A model generated the notes under the pieces. It saw nothing but the letters and a program-made list of their open reading frames with translations, made no database searches and had not been told where the DNA came from. Below, in pieces: positions 15,028 to 23,651 of a DNA stretch of 28,421 nucleotides. Origin of the DNA: CAYWNK01 sp047639615 (GTDB taxonomy: Bacteria; Planctomycetota; UBA1135; GCA-002686595); NCBI GenBank assembly GCA_047639615.1, contig JBLIOL010000023.1:1-28421 (forward strand), in the 5' to 3' direction. Both the position numbers and the translations under genes were made by a program. Positions within the stretch are counted from its first letter, which is position 1. Each line of letters opens with the position of its first letter.

Positions 15028-15792
15028 CTAGAGGCTAAGCCCGCCGTCGATGATCAGAGTTTGCCCAGTGATGTAGCCGCCGGAGGGTCCGACGAGGAAG
15101 TCTACGGCCGCCGCAATCTCCTGAGCCGCACCGATGCGGGCCAGGGGAATGGACCCCAAGAGGCTCTCACGAGCCTTGGGGTCAAGCGCAGCGGTCATAT
15201 CGGTTTCGATAAAGCCCGGAGCAATAGCGTTGACACGTACGCCACGCCCACACAGCTCCTTGGCAGCGGAACGGGTCAAGCCGATTACACCGGCCTTGGA
15301 GGCGGCATAGTTGGCCTGACCGGCGTTCCCGGTCACCCCCACGACGGAGGAGATGTTCACAACGCAGCCGGCGCTCTTCATCAGCGGCCGGGTGGCGGCG
15401 CGCATGAAGTTCCAGGTGCCCTTGAGGTTGACCCCGATGACAGCATCGAAATCCTCCTCCTTCATGCGCATCAGCAGCTGATCGCGGGTGATGCCGGCAT
15501 TGTTGACCAAGATGTTGGGGCCGCCCATCTCCTTGGAGATCTCGGACACCAGGGCGTTGACGCCTTCCGTATCAGCCACATCCACCCCGTAGGCGCGTGC
15601 GCCGTCGGTCAGGGCGTTACAGGCCTCGGCGGCAGCTTCCGCGTTGGCGGCGCTACTAGCCACACACGCAACCTTGGCTCCGCTGGCGGCGAGCCGTTCA
15701 GCGATAGCGCGGCCGATGCCACGGCTGGCGCCGGTGACAAGGGCTACCTGTCCGGCGAGGGGCAGGCCATCGGTCTGGTTGGAATCGGTCAC
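15028..15792 (-). CDS. fabG: 3-oxoacyl-ACP reductase
   Basis: A 254-residue classical short-chain dehydrogenase. The NADP-binding TGASRGIG is at 20-27, NNAG at 97-100, N122, and the catalytic S148, Y162 and K166 (YAASK) are all present. The C-terminal end IDGGLSL is typical of FabG. It reduces 3-oxoacyl-ACP to (R)-3-hydroxyacyl-ACP in each elongation cycle. The GTG start at 15792 is chosen because the Rossmann fold begins about 12 residues later; no SD is evident. It lies between fabD (82 nt upstream) and acpP (169 nt downstream), the usual fab order. Confidence 0.95.
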   Translation of the reverse strand: MTDSNQTDGLPLAGQVALVTGASRGIGRAIAERLAASGAKVACVASSAANAEAAAEACNALTDGARAYGVDVADTEGVNALVSEISKEMGGPNILVNNAGITRDQLLMRMKEEDFDAVIGVNLKGTWNFMRAATRPLMKSAGCVVNISSVVGVTGNAGQANYAASKAGVIGLTRSAAKELCGRGVRVNAIAPGFIETDMTAALDPKARESLLGSIPLARIGAAQEIAAAVDFLVGPSGGYITGQTLIIDGGLSL

Positions 15793-15874
15793 GTGTGGTG
15801 CTCTGATAAGGAATGTGAAGGCGGAAAGATAGCCGTGAGAGGGTGGCCTGGCAACGAAGGCTCGCCCTGGATAG

Positions 15875-16813
15875 CTATTGGGGCGTCTCGGGAGCCCCTT
15901 CCAGGGCCGCAGGCTTGGCTACAGAGCGCACCAGGGCCTCAGGCTCGATCTTCTTCATCAAACCGGCCAGGACCGTGCCCGGTCCAGGTTCTAGGAATCG
16001 GGAAACCCCATCTGCCACTGCGCGACGCATGGAACGCTCCCAAAGTACCGGAGCGCAGACCTGTTCGGAGAGCAGTTGCTTCAGACGCGCCGGGTCCTGG
16101 GTGGGTTCAGCGCTGACGTTGGGGATCACCGGCACGCGCGGTGCGCGGATCTCCACGTCCTCCAAAGCTGCGTTCAGGCGCTCCGCTGCGGGGCGCATGC
16201 ACTCCGAGTGGAAGCCGCCGGCTACCACCAGACGGCGGCAGCGGCGGATGCCATGGTCCTTGGCGGCTGCCTCGGCCACGTCCAAAGCGGCGTGTTCGCC
16301 GCTGAGGATGATCTGGGAGGGCGAGTTGAGGTTGGCCACCTGGCAGATGCCGGCGCTAGCCCCCACCGCGGCTAGGGCCCGGGCGGATTCCTCGGTGGCG
16401 CCCATCAGGCTGAGCATGCTGCTGGGGATCGCCTCGGCTGCGTCCTGCATGGCTTCGCCGCGCAGGCGCACCAGCCGCAGGCCGTCCTCGAAGGACAGCG
16501 CACCGGCCGCGTAGAGCGCCGTGTACTCACCGAGCGAGAGCCCGGCCGTCAGTGGCACCGCAGCCAGGTCGAGTCCTTGCTCTACAAGCACTGCCAGGAT
16601 GGCGACGCCCGTGGTGTAGATCGCGGGCTGGGCCACGTCGGTGCGGTTGATCTTGTCCCCACTGGACCAGGCGGCCTCGGTCAGGGAAAAGCCCAAGACC
16701 TCGTCGGCCTTGTTCCAGATGGCGGCAGCGGCGGGATAGGCATCGGCCCAGTCGCGGCCCATACCTTCGAATTGTGCTCCCTGTCCGGGCAGCAAGATGG
16801 CTTCGTTCATCAT
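15875..16813 (-). CDS. fabD: Malonyl-CoA:ACP transacylase
   Basis: A protein of about 312 residues with the FabD features LPGQGAQ near the N-terminus, the nucleophile in GLSLGEY (S93), R118 in the RLRGEAMQ helix, and H202 in GGFHS. It transfers malonyl from CoA to ACP. Length is normal for the family. Adjacent ATGs at 16813 and 16810 are both possible starts; a TTG just upstream keeps the frame open but is less likely. No SD is visible in the AT-rich 28-nt gap after fabH. It is in the standard position between fabH and fabG. Confidence 0.95.
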   Translation of the reverse strand: MMNEAILLPGQGAQFEGMGRDWADAYPAAAAIWNKADEVLGFSLTEAAWSSGDKINRTDVAQPAIYTTGVAILAVLVEQGLDLAAVPLTAGLSLGEYTALYAAGALSFEDGLRLVRLRGEAMQDAAEAIPSSMLSLMGATEESARALAAVGASAGICQVANLNSPSQIILSGEHAALDVAEAAAKDHGIRRCRRLVVAGGFHSECMRPAAERLNAALEDVEIRAPRVPVIPNVSAEPTQDPARLKQLLSEQVCAPVLWERSMRRAVADGVSRFLEPGPGTVLAGLMKKIEPEALVRSVAKPAALEGAPETPQ

Positions 16814-16841
16814 CAATATTGAATTCGCAGCAAGGTCCCGC

Positions 16842-17855
16842 TTACCAGCGGATCAGGGTTGCGCCCCAGGTGAGCCCAGCGCCAAAGGCGACCAGTACCA
16901 CCAGCTTGCCCTTCTCAAGGCGGCCTTGTGCCTTCGCTTCAGCGAGTGCGATTGGGACGCTTGCAGCGGAGGTGTTGCCGTAGCGATCGATGTTGAGCAT
17001 GCAGCGCTCCTCGGACCAGCCGAGGCGCTCGAGGGCACTCTCAATGATGCGCATGTTGACCTGGTGCGGAACCAGCAAGCCCACCTCGTCGGAGTCATAG
17101 CCCTCCGTGGCCGTGCGGATCATCTCGGTCATCTTGGTCACGGCGAAGCGATAGACATCGCGGCCGCGCAAGGTGATGAAGTGCTTGTCCTTCTCGTAGT
17201 CCGGATGGTTGTGCGGGGTCTTCGCGCCACCGGTCGGAATGGTGATGAAGTCGAAGCCATCCCCATCGCTGCCGAGCCAGCTGCCAAGGATTTCGCCCTG
17301 ACCAGCCTCTTCGCGACTGGTGATCACGGCCGCGCCGGCGCCATCGCCGAAGAGAATGCACGAGGAGCGATCCTCTTTGTTCAAGTAGCGGGAGAGCGTT
17401 TCAGCACCGATAGCCAACACGCGTTTGGCGCGTCCCGAAGCAACGAATGCCTCGGCCGTGGAGAGGGCCGTCAGGAATCCGGTGCAGGCGGAGGCCACAT
17501 CGAAGGCGGCTGCGTTCTTCGCGCCCAGGCCGGATTGCACGAGCACGGCGCAGGAAGGCATCAGGTAGTCCGCGGTCAAAGTACCGACCACGATCAGGTC
17601 TAAGTCCTCGGCCTTGATGCCGGCGTCGTCCAGCGCCTTGCGCGAAGCTTCCAGTGCGAGGTCCGAGCAGTTCTGCCCGTCCTCGACCCAGCGACGCTCC
17701 TTGATCCCCGTGCGCTTAACGATCCACTCATCGTTGGTATCGACGAGGCTCGCAAAGTAGTTGTTGTCCATAACCCGATCGGGGACGGACATACCGAGAC
17801 CTGCGACGCCTACGGGGACGCAGGTGGCTTGGGGCTTGGATTGGGTTGCTGTCAT
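16842..17855 (-). CDS. fabH: Beta-ketoacyl-ACP synthase III
   Basis: A 337-residue thiolase-fold enzyme starting at ATG 17855. The triad is intact: C124 in ASACTGFL, H264 in VPHQVNMRI and N294 in RYGNTSAAS. It starts fatty acid synthesis by condensing acyl-CoA with malonyl-ACP. The frame stays open upstream to 17960, but the added 35 residues are not FabH-like, and the family begins a few residues before a segment such as VGVAGLGMSVPDR. An insertion relative to short FabH proteins is visible around 204-228 (IPTGGAKTPHNHPDYEKDKH). The gene follows plsX after a 137-nt spacer with two small hairpins. Confidence 0.95.
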   Translation of the reverse strand: MTATQSKPQATCVPVGVAGLGMSVPDRVMDNNYFASLVDTNDEWIVKRTGIKERRWVEDGQNCSDLALEASRKALDDAGIKAEDLDLIVVGTLTADYLMPSCAVLVQSGLGAKNAAAFDVASACTGFLTALSTAEAFVASGRAKRVLAIGAETLSRYLNKEDRSSCILFGDGAGAAVITSREEAGQGEILGSWLGSDGDGFDFITIPTGGAKTPHNHPDYEKDKHFITLRGRDVYRFAVTKMTEMIRTATEGYDSDEVGLLVPHQVNMRIIESALERLGWSEERCMLNIDRYGNTSAASVPIALAEAKAQGRLEKGKLVVLVAFGAGLTWGATLIRW

Positions 17856-17944
17856 GATGCTTGCCGTTGACTCGGTTGAGAGTCCGTAGGACCGACGCAG
17901 GGTAGCCCGCGAAACCTCCGGATGCGATCCCGCTGGGCCGAAGT

Positions 17945-17962
17945 CTGTGGTTAGGCCCACAG
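17945..17962 (-). promoter_or_regulatory. Small hairpin between plsX and fabH
   Basis: CTGTGG (17945-17950) pairs with CCACAG (17957-17962) around a 6-nt loop. A second, weaker stem (AGCCCTTCTTGAAAGGCT) lies about 15 bp to its right, just after plsX. There is no U-run, so an intrinsic terminator is not supported; a processing or pausing site is possible. Confidence 0.3.
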
Positions 17963-17992
17963 ATGGCAGTCGGATAGCCCTTCTTGAAAGGC

Positions 17993-19015
17993 TCAGTTCG
18001 CGCTGGCGACGGCGGCCATACCCGCCACGATGTCCCGGTTGACCTCGCGGTCCAGGGCCCGAGTGGCCAGCCCAAGGGCGTTGGAGACGGCGTTCTCGTC
18101 GGAGCGGCCGTGACCGATCACGACCGTACCTTTCACGCCCAGGAGCAGGGCACCGCCGTACTCCGAGTAGTCCACCTTGCGGTGTACGGCGCCGAGGGCT
18201 TGCGCCTCCTTGGAGCCCCTCTCGGGAGCGAGCGCCTTGGAGAACATGCCGAGCATGAAGCCGGCCATGCCTTCCATGAGCTTGAGGCAGATGTTGCCGG
18301 TGAAGCCGTCGGTAACGACCACATCGACGCTTCCGTTGAAGAGGTCAGCGCCTTCGATGTTGCCGGTGAACTCGAGCGGGGCACTGCCCATCATGCCGTA
18401 GGTCTCTTTCAGGAGATCGGTGCCCTTGCCGGGCTCCTCCCCGATGTTGAGCAGACCCACTCGCGGCGTGGGGACGTCGAGTACGTGCGACTGCAGCACG
18501 CTACCCATGACCCCATAAGCCACGAGGTCCTCAGGGGTAGCGGCTATGTTGGCGCCCATGTCGAGGATCGTGAGCGGCTTACCGGTGAGTTCCAGGGTCA
18601 CCGCGATGGCCGGGCGGCGAACGCCTTCGAGGGTGCGCAGCATCAAGGTGCCCGCTCCCACGACCGCGCCGGTGCTGCCCATGCTCACAAAGGCTCCAGC
18701 AGCGCCACTGCGCACCGCTTGGGTGCCAACCACGATGGTCGAGTCGCGCTTGCTGCGCAGGGCGGCAGCGGGCTTCTCATCCATCCCGATGACCTGGGAC
18801 GCATGCAGGATGCCGAAGCCAGGATTGCCGCCGAGGCTTTGCAGTCCCTCTGCTATGCGCTTCTCGTCCCCGACCAAGAGGATGCGCGCCGGGTCGATGG
18901 CGTGTTTGCCCTTGGGATCGCAAGCCTTGAGCGCTCCGCCCAGGATTACGTCAGGTCCCTGATCGCCCCCGAATACATCGAGGACAACTACCTTTGATTG
19001 ACTCTCACCGGTCAT
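17993..19015 (-). CDS. plsX: Phosphate acyltransferase
   Basis: A 340-residue PlsX protein. Family signatures include VVLDVFGGDQGP near the N-terminus, FVSMGSTGAVV in the middle, ILDMGAN and TDGFTGNICLKLMEG, then the AP-RGSKEAQALGAV and YGGALLLGVKGTVVIGHGRSDENA blocks. It converts acyl-ACP to acyl-phosphate for phospholipid synthesis and so links the Fab cycle to membrane lipid. Full length. It sits 65 nt after rpmF and before fabH, the classic rpmF-plsX-fabH arrangement. The ATG at 19015 lacks a clear SD. Confidence 0.96.
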   Translation of the reverse strand: MTGESQSKVVVLDVFGGDQGPDVILGGALKACDPKGKHAIDPARILLVGDEKRIAEGLQSLGGNPGFGILHASQVIGMDEKPAAALRSKRDSTIVVGTQAVRSGAAGAFVSMGSTGAVVGAGTLMLRTLEGVRRPAIAVTLELTGKPLTILDMGANIAATPEDLVAYGVMGSVLQSHVLDVPTPRVGLLNIGEEPGKGTDLLKETYGMMGSAPLEFTGNIEGADLFNGSVDVVVTDGFTGNICLKLMEGMAGFMLGMFSKALAPERGSKEAQALGAVHRKVDYSEYGGALLLGVKGTVVIGHGRSDENAVSNALGLATRALDREVNRDIVAGMAAVASAN

Positions 19016-19080
19016 GCGGCCGAGCTGGATCCAGCGCTGGGTTGCGAATGGTGGCGGAGAGGGACGTCCTTACAGACGAC

Positions 19081-19287
19081 CTAGAAGTCCTTGGGCTCGA
19101 AGACCTCACGGCCGCCGCTCCCACCCTTCTCGAAACCGTAGTGGGTTCCGTCTTTCTCGTTGATGCGGTGGGGCCGGGTGAGGCTGCCACTGCGAGGGTC
19201 CTTCTGGTAGGACGGGGCGTCGAGGGCAAGGTGCGAGCGCTTGGCGCGCTTGCGTGCTTTAGAGATACGTCGTTTGGGGTGAGCCAT
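19081..19287 (-). CDS. rpmF: 50S ribosomal protein L32
   Basis: A 68-residue basic protein beginning MAHPKRRISKARKRAKRSH, the N-terminus of bL32. The C-terminal part is glycine-rich and lacks the zinc cysteines found in some L32 proteins, so this is a C-minus form. It binds the large ribosomal subunit. In many bacteria rpmF starts the plsX-fab operon, as here. A candidate promoter lies about 50 nt upstream. No SD precedes the ATG. Confidence 0.93.
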   Translation of the reverse strand: MAHPKRRISKARKRAKRSHLALDAPSYQKDPRSGSLTRPHRINEKDGTHYGFEKGGSGGREVFEPKDF

Positions 19288-19334
19288 TGAACTAGCTGAT
19301 AAACGGTGTTGAATCGGTGCGCTGGAAGCGCGGG

Positions 19335-19363
19335 AGAGTAGCCAGGGGGCAGGGGGAAGTCAA
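19335..19363 (-). promoter_or_regulatory. Candidate sigma70-type promoter for the rpmF-plsX-fab cluster
   Basis: On the minus strand TTGACT (19358-19363), a 17-bp C-rich spacer, then TACTCT (19335-19340). The -35 matches 5/6 and the -10 matches 3/6. It lies in the 92-bp gap between the alaS stop and rpmF and shares its -35 hexamer and spacing with the acpP candidate. Confidence 0.45.
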
Positions 19364-19379
19364 TTCAGGTCCGGCAGGA

Positions 19380-22061
19380 TCAGGATAAGGCTTCGAGAAC
19401 CTTGTCCCGAACATGGGCCAAGGCCTCGCCAGCCCTGTCCGGGTTGAGGCCCTGTCCCTGGGCCACTTCGGGGCGTCCACCGCCCCCTCCACCCAGGATT
19501 CCGGCCAGTTCTTTGGCCAGGGACCCTGCACCGAGACCCTTCTTTTGGGCCTCACCGAGGCACAGGATCAGGAAAGGCACCTTGCCGCCGGCGCGCCCGA
19601 GGGCCACCACGCACAGGTCCCCGCCCAGGCCCTGGAGGCGCTCGCCTAGGTCCCGCAGGCCTCCAGCGTCCACATCGCCCAGGTCGATCACGGCGTACTG
19701 GACCCCTGCGCGGGTCTCCAGGGCGGCTTTGACCGTGTCGAAGAGGGCGCCGGCATCACCGGAGGCGGCCTGCTTCTGCTTCTTCTTGGCCTCCTTGAGC
19801 TGCCCCTGCAGGGCGGCCAGGCGCTCGGGAATCTCTTCGGTCTTGGCCTTCATGTCCATGGCGATCCCGGTCAGGATGCGGCGCTGGCCCTGAAGGAAGC
19901 TGAGAGCGGTCTGGTGGGTCAGTCCCTCGATGCGGCGCACCCCGGCCTGAATGGCCTTCTCGGTGAGCACCACGAAGGGGCCGATGTCGCCGGAACGCTC
20001 CACGTGGGTTCCGCCGCAGAGCTCGATGGAGCCATCACCCACCTGGACCACGCGTACGCGCTCCCCGTATTTCTCACCGAAGAGGGCCATCACGCCGCGG
20101 TCTTTGGCTTCCTGGAAGCCCTCCACCGAAGTAGCCACCTCGTGGTTGCCCAGGATCTCCGTGTTGACGCGCTGCTCCACATCGGCCACCTGCTCAGGTG
20201 TCATGCCCTTGGGGTGGCTGAAGTCAAAGCGCAGACGGTCGGCGCCCACGTAGGAGCCCTGCTGAGTGACATGCTCGCCAAGCACATCGCGCAGGGCGCG
20301 GTGCAAGAGGTGCGTGGCCGTGTGGTTGGCGCGCACGGCGTTGCGCCGGGTCTGGTCCGCGAGGCAGCGCACCTGCGCGCCCTCGGTGGGCGTGCCCTCG
20401 GACTGGCCGAGGTGTACGGCTACGTCGCCGACTTTTTTGGTGTCCTCAACGCGGAAGCGGAAAGAGCCGTCCACAGCTTCGATGCTGCCCGCGTCCCCCA
20501 CTTGGCCGCCGCCTTCAGGATAGAACGGCGAGGAGTCGAGCACCATGCGATCGGGCTCGTCGCCTTCACCGGCCAGGAAGCGCGTGATCGTGCCGGTGCC
20601 TTCCACCTGGCCGCCGGCCTCGTTGTGGAAGCCGCCGTCGGTGGCGCTCAGACCGGTCAGCTGCTCAGCGGAGAGCAGTTGCGTGAAACGCCCTTCTGAA
20701 CGGCTGACCTCAGAGTGCGCCTTACGCGCCTTTTGCCAGCCCTCGTCGTCGAGCTTGAGCTCGCGCTCGCGCGCCATGAGCTCCACCAAATCCTGGGGGA
20801 AGCCGTAGGTGGCGTACAACTCGTAGGCCTCACCGCCGTCGATGGTGCTGCCTGCAGCCATGTCGCCGGCTAGCTTCTCGAACTGCACGAGGCCACGTTC
20901 GAGGGTCTTGCGGAAGGACTGTTCCTCGCTCTTGATCACTAGCTGCACGTGTTCGAGACGGGCACGGATCTCGGGGTAGGCGTCCCCCATGATCTCGGAC
21001 ACCGTGGCGGCAAGTTCAAACAAGAAGGGCTGCTTCTGACCGAGCACCTGCAAGCCATATCGGCTCGCGCGGCGGATCAAGCGGCGCAACACATAGCCGC
21101 GACCTTCATTCGAGGGCAGTGCACCGTCGGCTAGCGAAACGGTCACGGCGCGAACATGGTCGGCGCACACCCGGAAGGCCACGTCGGCTTGTTCGTTGCC
21201 GTCTTCGTAGAGCTTTCCGCAGATCTGCTCCAGACGCCTGAAGATGGGCTGGAAGAGGTCCGTGTCGTAGTTGCTGAGCTTGCCCTGCAGGACCGCAAGC
21301 ACGCGCTCGAAGCCCATGCCCGTGTCCACGGACTTGGCCGGGAGTTCGACGAGAGAGCCGTCGTCCTGACGGTTGAACTGCATGAACACCAGGTTCCACA
21401 GCTCGATGAAGCGCTCGTTGCCCGCGTTCACACCGATAGCCGGGTCGGCGCCGTCCTTGGGGTCGCTGCCTGGCCCGCCGCGGTCGATGTGGATCTCGCT
21501 GCAGGGACCGCAGGGGCCCGTGTCCCCCATCTCCCAGAAGTTGTCGGTCTTGTCGAAGCGCAGCACGTGGCTGGGATCGATGTCGGTGCTCTCGAGCCAG
21601 ATCTTCTCCGCTTCCTCATCGGCCGGCAGGCCGTCCTTCTCGTCGCCTGAAAAGACGCTGACCCACAGGCGTTCCTTGGGCATGCCCCAGACTTCGGTGA
21701 GCAGTGTCCATGCCCACTGGATAGCGTCGGCTTTGAAGTAGTCGCCGAAGGACCAGTTCCCGAGCATTTCGAAGAAGGTGTGGTGGTAGGTGTCGACGCC
21801 TACCTCCTCGAGGTCGTTGTGCTTGCCCTGTACCCGGATGCACTTCTGCGAATCCACCGCGCGCTCATACTCGCGCGTACCCGTGCCCAAGAAGACGTCC
21901 TTGAACTGGTTCATGCCTGCGTTCGTGAACAGCAGGGTCGGGTCGTCCATAGGGAAGACCGGTGACGAGGGCACCGCGCGGTGCTGCTGGCCTTCGAAGA
22001 AGTCCAGGAAGCTCTGACGGATGGCGGCTGCGGTCGGAGGGGTCGTTTCGCTGAGAGGCAT
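19380..22061 (-). CDS. alaS: Alanine-tRNA ligase
   Basis: A protein of 893 residues from ATG 22061, the usual AlaS length. The class II catalytic core starts with IRQSFLDFFEGQQH and includes LLFTNAGMNQFK, TYHHTFFEMLGNWSFGDYF and GDTGPCGPCSEIH. The editing domain carries the zinc/catalytic motifs HTATH (580-584) and CGGTH (682-686). The C-Ala domain ends with the glycine-rich LGGGGGGRPEVAQGQG. It charges tRNA-Ala and edits mischarged Ser/Gly. An in-frame ATG at 22100 would add 13 residues; I prefer 22061 by family alignment, although neither has a good SD. It lies directly downstream of recA, an order seen in many bacteria. Confidence 0.96.
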   Translation of the reverse strand: MPLSETTPPTAAAIRQSFLDFFEGQQHRAVPSSPVFPMDDPTLLFTNAGMNQFKDVFLGTGTREYERAVDSQKCIRVQGKHNDLEEVGVDTYHHTFFEMLGNWSFGDYFKADAIQWAWTLLTEVWGMPKERLWVSVFSGDEKDGLPADEEAEKIWLESTDIDPSHVLRFDKTDNFWEMGDTGPCGPCSEIHIDRGGPGSDPKDGADPAIGVNAGNERFIELWNLVFMQFNRQDDGSLVELPAKSVDTGMGFERVLAVLQGKLSNYDTDLFQPIFRRLEQICGKLYEDGNEQADVAFRVCADHVRAVTVSLADGALPSNEGRGYVLRRLIRRASRYGLQVLGQKQPFLFELAATVSEIMGDAYPEIRARLEHVQLVIKSEEQSFRKTLERGLVQFEKLAGDMAAGSTIDGGEAYELYATYGFPQDLVELMARERELKLDDEGWQKARKAHSEVSRSEGRFTQLLSAEQLTGLSATDGGFHNEAGGQVEGTGTITRFLAGEGDEPDRMVLDSSPFYPEGGGQVGDAGSIEAVDGSFRFRVEDTKKVGDVAVHLGQSEGTPTEGAQVRCLADQTRRNAVRANHTATHLLHRALRDVLGEHVTQQGSYVGADRLRFDFSHPKGMTPEQVADVEQRVNTEILGNHEVATSVEGFQEAKDRGVMALFGEKYGERVRVVQVGDGSIELCGGTHVERSGDIGPFVVLTEKAIQAGVRRIEGLTHQTALSFLQGQRRILTGIAMDMKAKTEEIPERLAALQGQLKEAKKKQKQAASGDAGALFDTVKAALETRAGVQYAVIDLGDVDAGGLRDLGERLQGLGGDLCVVALGRAGGKVPFLILCLGEAQKKGLGAGSLAKELAGILGGGGGGRPEVAQGQGLNPDRAGEALAHVRDKVLEALS

Positions 22062-22157
22062 GGCGCTATTGGTTGGTTTCCCCGGGTCGGGGCGCGGCAT
22101 CCTACATGCCTAGGGGGCCTAGGGGGCCATTTGAGGCCCCTGGATCCCAGCACTTAG

Positions 22158-22196
22158 AAGCGGCGGCCAGGTCCCATGGGGACCCGACCGCCGCTT
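22158..22196 (-). terminator. Hairpin downstream of recA (possible terminator)
   Basis: AAGCGGCGG (22158-22166) pairs perfectly with CCGCCGCTT (22188-22196), and an inner GGTCCC/GGGACC stem extends it. It starts 35 nt after the recA stop. No U-run follows on the minus strand (TTCTAAG instead), so termination would be weak or factor-dependent. A second stem made of GGGGGCC and GGCCCC lies at 22122-22140. Confidence 0.55.
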
Positions 22197-22230
22197 GCGT
22201 GCCACAGGGAGCGCAGGCTCCTGGAAGGGA

Positions 22231-23472
22231 CTACTTCTTGGCTGCCACAGGGGCGCGGGGAGCCGGGGCGGTAGGCTTGACCACGCCCTTATTGACGGAA
22301 CCGGCAGCGGAGGCGGCATCAGCAGCGGGGGCGGCATCAGCAGCGGAATCGGCAGCGGCAGCTGCGGCCTCGGACTCCTCCGGGCTGGGCTTCGGGGCGT
22401 GCTCGGCCCGGATCGCGTCCTCGATCACCTGGGCCAGGTCCGGGTTGTCGATCAGGAACTTGCGCGAGCGCTCCATGCCTTGGCCAAGACGGATTTCGCC
22501 GTCCGTGGGGTGCTTCATAGAGAACCAAGTACCGGACTTGAGCACCACGCCGGCACCCTGGCCCATGTCTAGGAGCTCGCCTTCGCGGCTGATTCCGCGA
22601 TTGAAGAGGATGTCGAATTCGACCTTGCGGAAGGGCGGCGCAATCTTGTTCTTGACCACGGTGACCTTGGTGCGGTTGCCGACCACCGTCTCGCCGTCCT
22701 TCAGTTGGCCGATGCGACGGATATCCAGGCGCACGGAGGAGTAGAACTTGAGCGCGCGGCCGCCGGTGGTGGTCTCCGGGCTGCCGAACATCACGCCGAT
22801 CTTCTCGCGGATCTGGTTGATGAAGATCACCAAGCAGTTGGACTTGGCGATGGCGCCCGTGAGCTTGCGCATACCCTGGCTCATGAGCCGAGCGTGCAGG
22901 CCCACGAAGCTGTCACCCATTTCGCCTTCGATCTCGGCGCGCGGCACGAGCGCTGCTACGGAGTCGATGATGACCACGTCAACGGCGTTGGAGCGCACCA
23001 GAGTCTCGACGATTTCGAGGCCCTGCTCACCCGTGTCGGGCTGGCTGACCAGCAGGTCGTCCAGCTTGACGCCCAGCTTGCGGGCATAACCCGGGTCCAG
23101 GGCGTGCTCGGCGTCCACAAAGGCGCAGATGCCGCCCTCGCGCTGGGCTGCCGCGGCGATGTGCAGGGTTAATGTGGTCTTGCCGGAGCTCTCCGGGCCG
23201 TAGACCTCGACGATCCGGCCACGGGGCACGCCCTTGCCGCCTAGGGCGATGTCCAGATTGATCGAGCCGGTGGAGATGCCTTCGATCTCCCGCATCAAGC
23301 CGCCGCCGTCGCCCAAGCGCATGATCGAGCCCTTGCCGTAGCTCTTCTCGATCTCGCCCAGGGCAGCCGTAAGTGCCTTGTTGCGGGCGTCGCGGTGCTT
23401 GGGGTCTGCGTTGCGAGAATCGAAGGTGGCGGCTTGGTGGGCCGGGTGGGTCTTGGGCTTGCGGGTGCTCAT
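22231..23472 (-). CDS. recA: Recombinase RecA
   Basis: A 413-residue RecA. Walker A GPESSGKT is at 92-99, the Walker B strand is VVIIDSVAALVPRAEIEG, the L2/ssDNA loop region contains NQIREKIGVMFGSPETTTGG, and the C-terminal helix-turn region contains RSRKFLIDNP. It forms filaments on ssDNA for homologous recombination and SOS signalling. Two features differ from typical RecA (about 350 residues): about 25 extra N-terminal residues, and a low-complexity Ala/Pro tail from about residue 365 that ends PRAPVAAKK and is basic rather than acidic. The upstream spacer (179 bp) carries a candidate promoter with a 13-bp dyad over the -10. Confidence 0.97.
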   Translation of the reverse strand: MSTRKPKTHPAHQAATFDSRNADPKHRDARNKALTAALGEIEKSYGKGSIMRLGDGGGLMREIEGISTGSINLDIALGGKGVPRGRIVEVYGPESSGKTTLTLHIAAAAQREGGICAFVDAEHALDPGYARKLGVKLDDLLVSQPDTGEQGLEIVETLVRSNAVDVVIIDSVAALVPRAEIEGEMGDSFVGLHARLMSQGMRKLTGAIAKSNCLVIFINQIREKIGVMFGSPETTTGGRALKFYSSVRLDIRRIGQLKDGETVVGNRTKVTVVKNKIAPPFRKVEFDILFNRGISREGELLDMGQGAGVVLKSGTWFSMKHPTDGEIRLGQGMERSRKFLIDNPDLAQVIEDAIRAEHAPKPSPEESEAAAAAADSAADAAPAADAASAAGSVNKGVVKPTAPAPRAPVAAKK

Positions 23473-23549
23473 GTTTCTTAGCTGATCGAGGGGTGCCGGT
23501 GCGGCCGGCTGCGGTACGACGAATGGCCGTTGGTCGCGTTTCGTTAGGG

Positions 23550-23580
23550 GTAGCCTAGCTACTGGAAGTGCCGGGTTGAA
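23550..23580 (-). promoter_or_regulatory. Candidate recA promoter with overlapping dyad
   Basis: On the minus strand TTCAAC (23575-23580), 17 bp, TAGGCT (23552-23557). The perfect dyad GTAGCCTAGCTAC (23550-23562, 5-bp arms) covers the -10. A second dyad, GCCCAATTTGGGC (23621-23633), lies upstream. Either could be an operator. Neither matches the LexA boxes of E. coli or Bacillus. Confidence 0.4.
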
Positions 23581-23651
23581 GGCTTGTCCTAGAAGACCTG
23601 CTCAGTCGCCTCTCGGTTGCGCCCAATTTGGGCCAAAAGAGCCACTCAGGG

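Noticed and set aside
15016..16116. Long plus-strand open frame (366 codons) opposite fabG and fabD
   Set aside because: It spans two well-supported minus-strand genes and the gap between them; the residues look like shadow translation.
19914..20699. Plus-strand open frame opposite alaS
   Set aside because: Antisense to conserved alaS editing-domain sequence, with no protein-like features.
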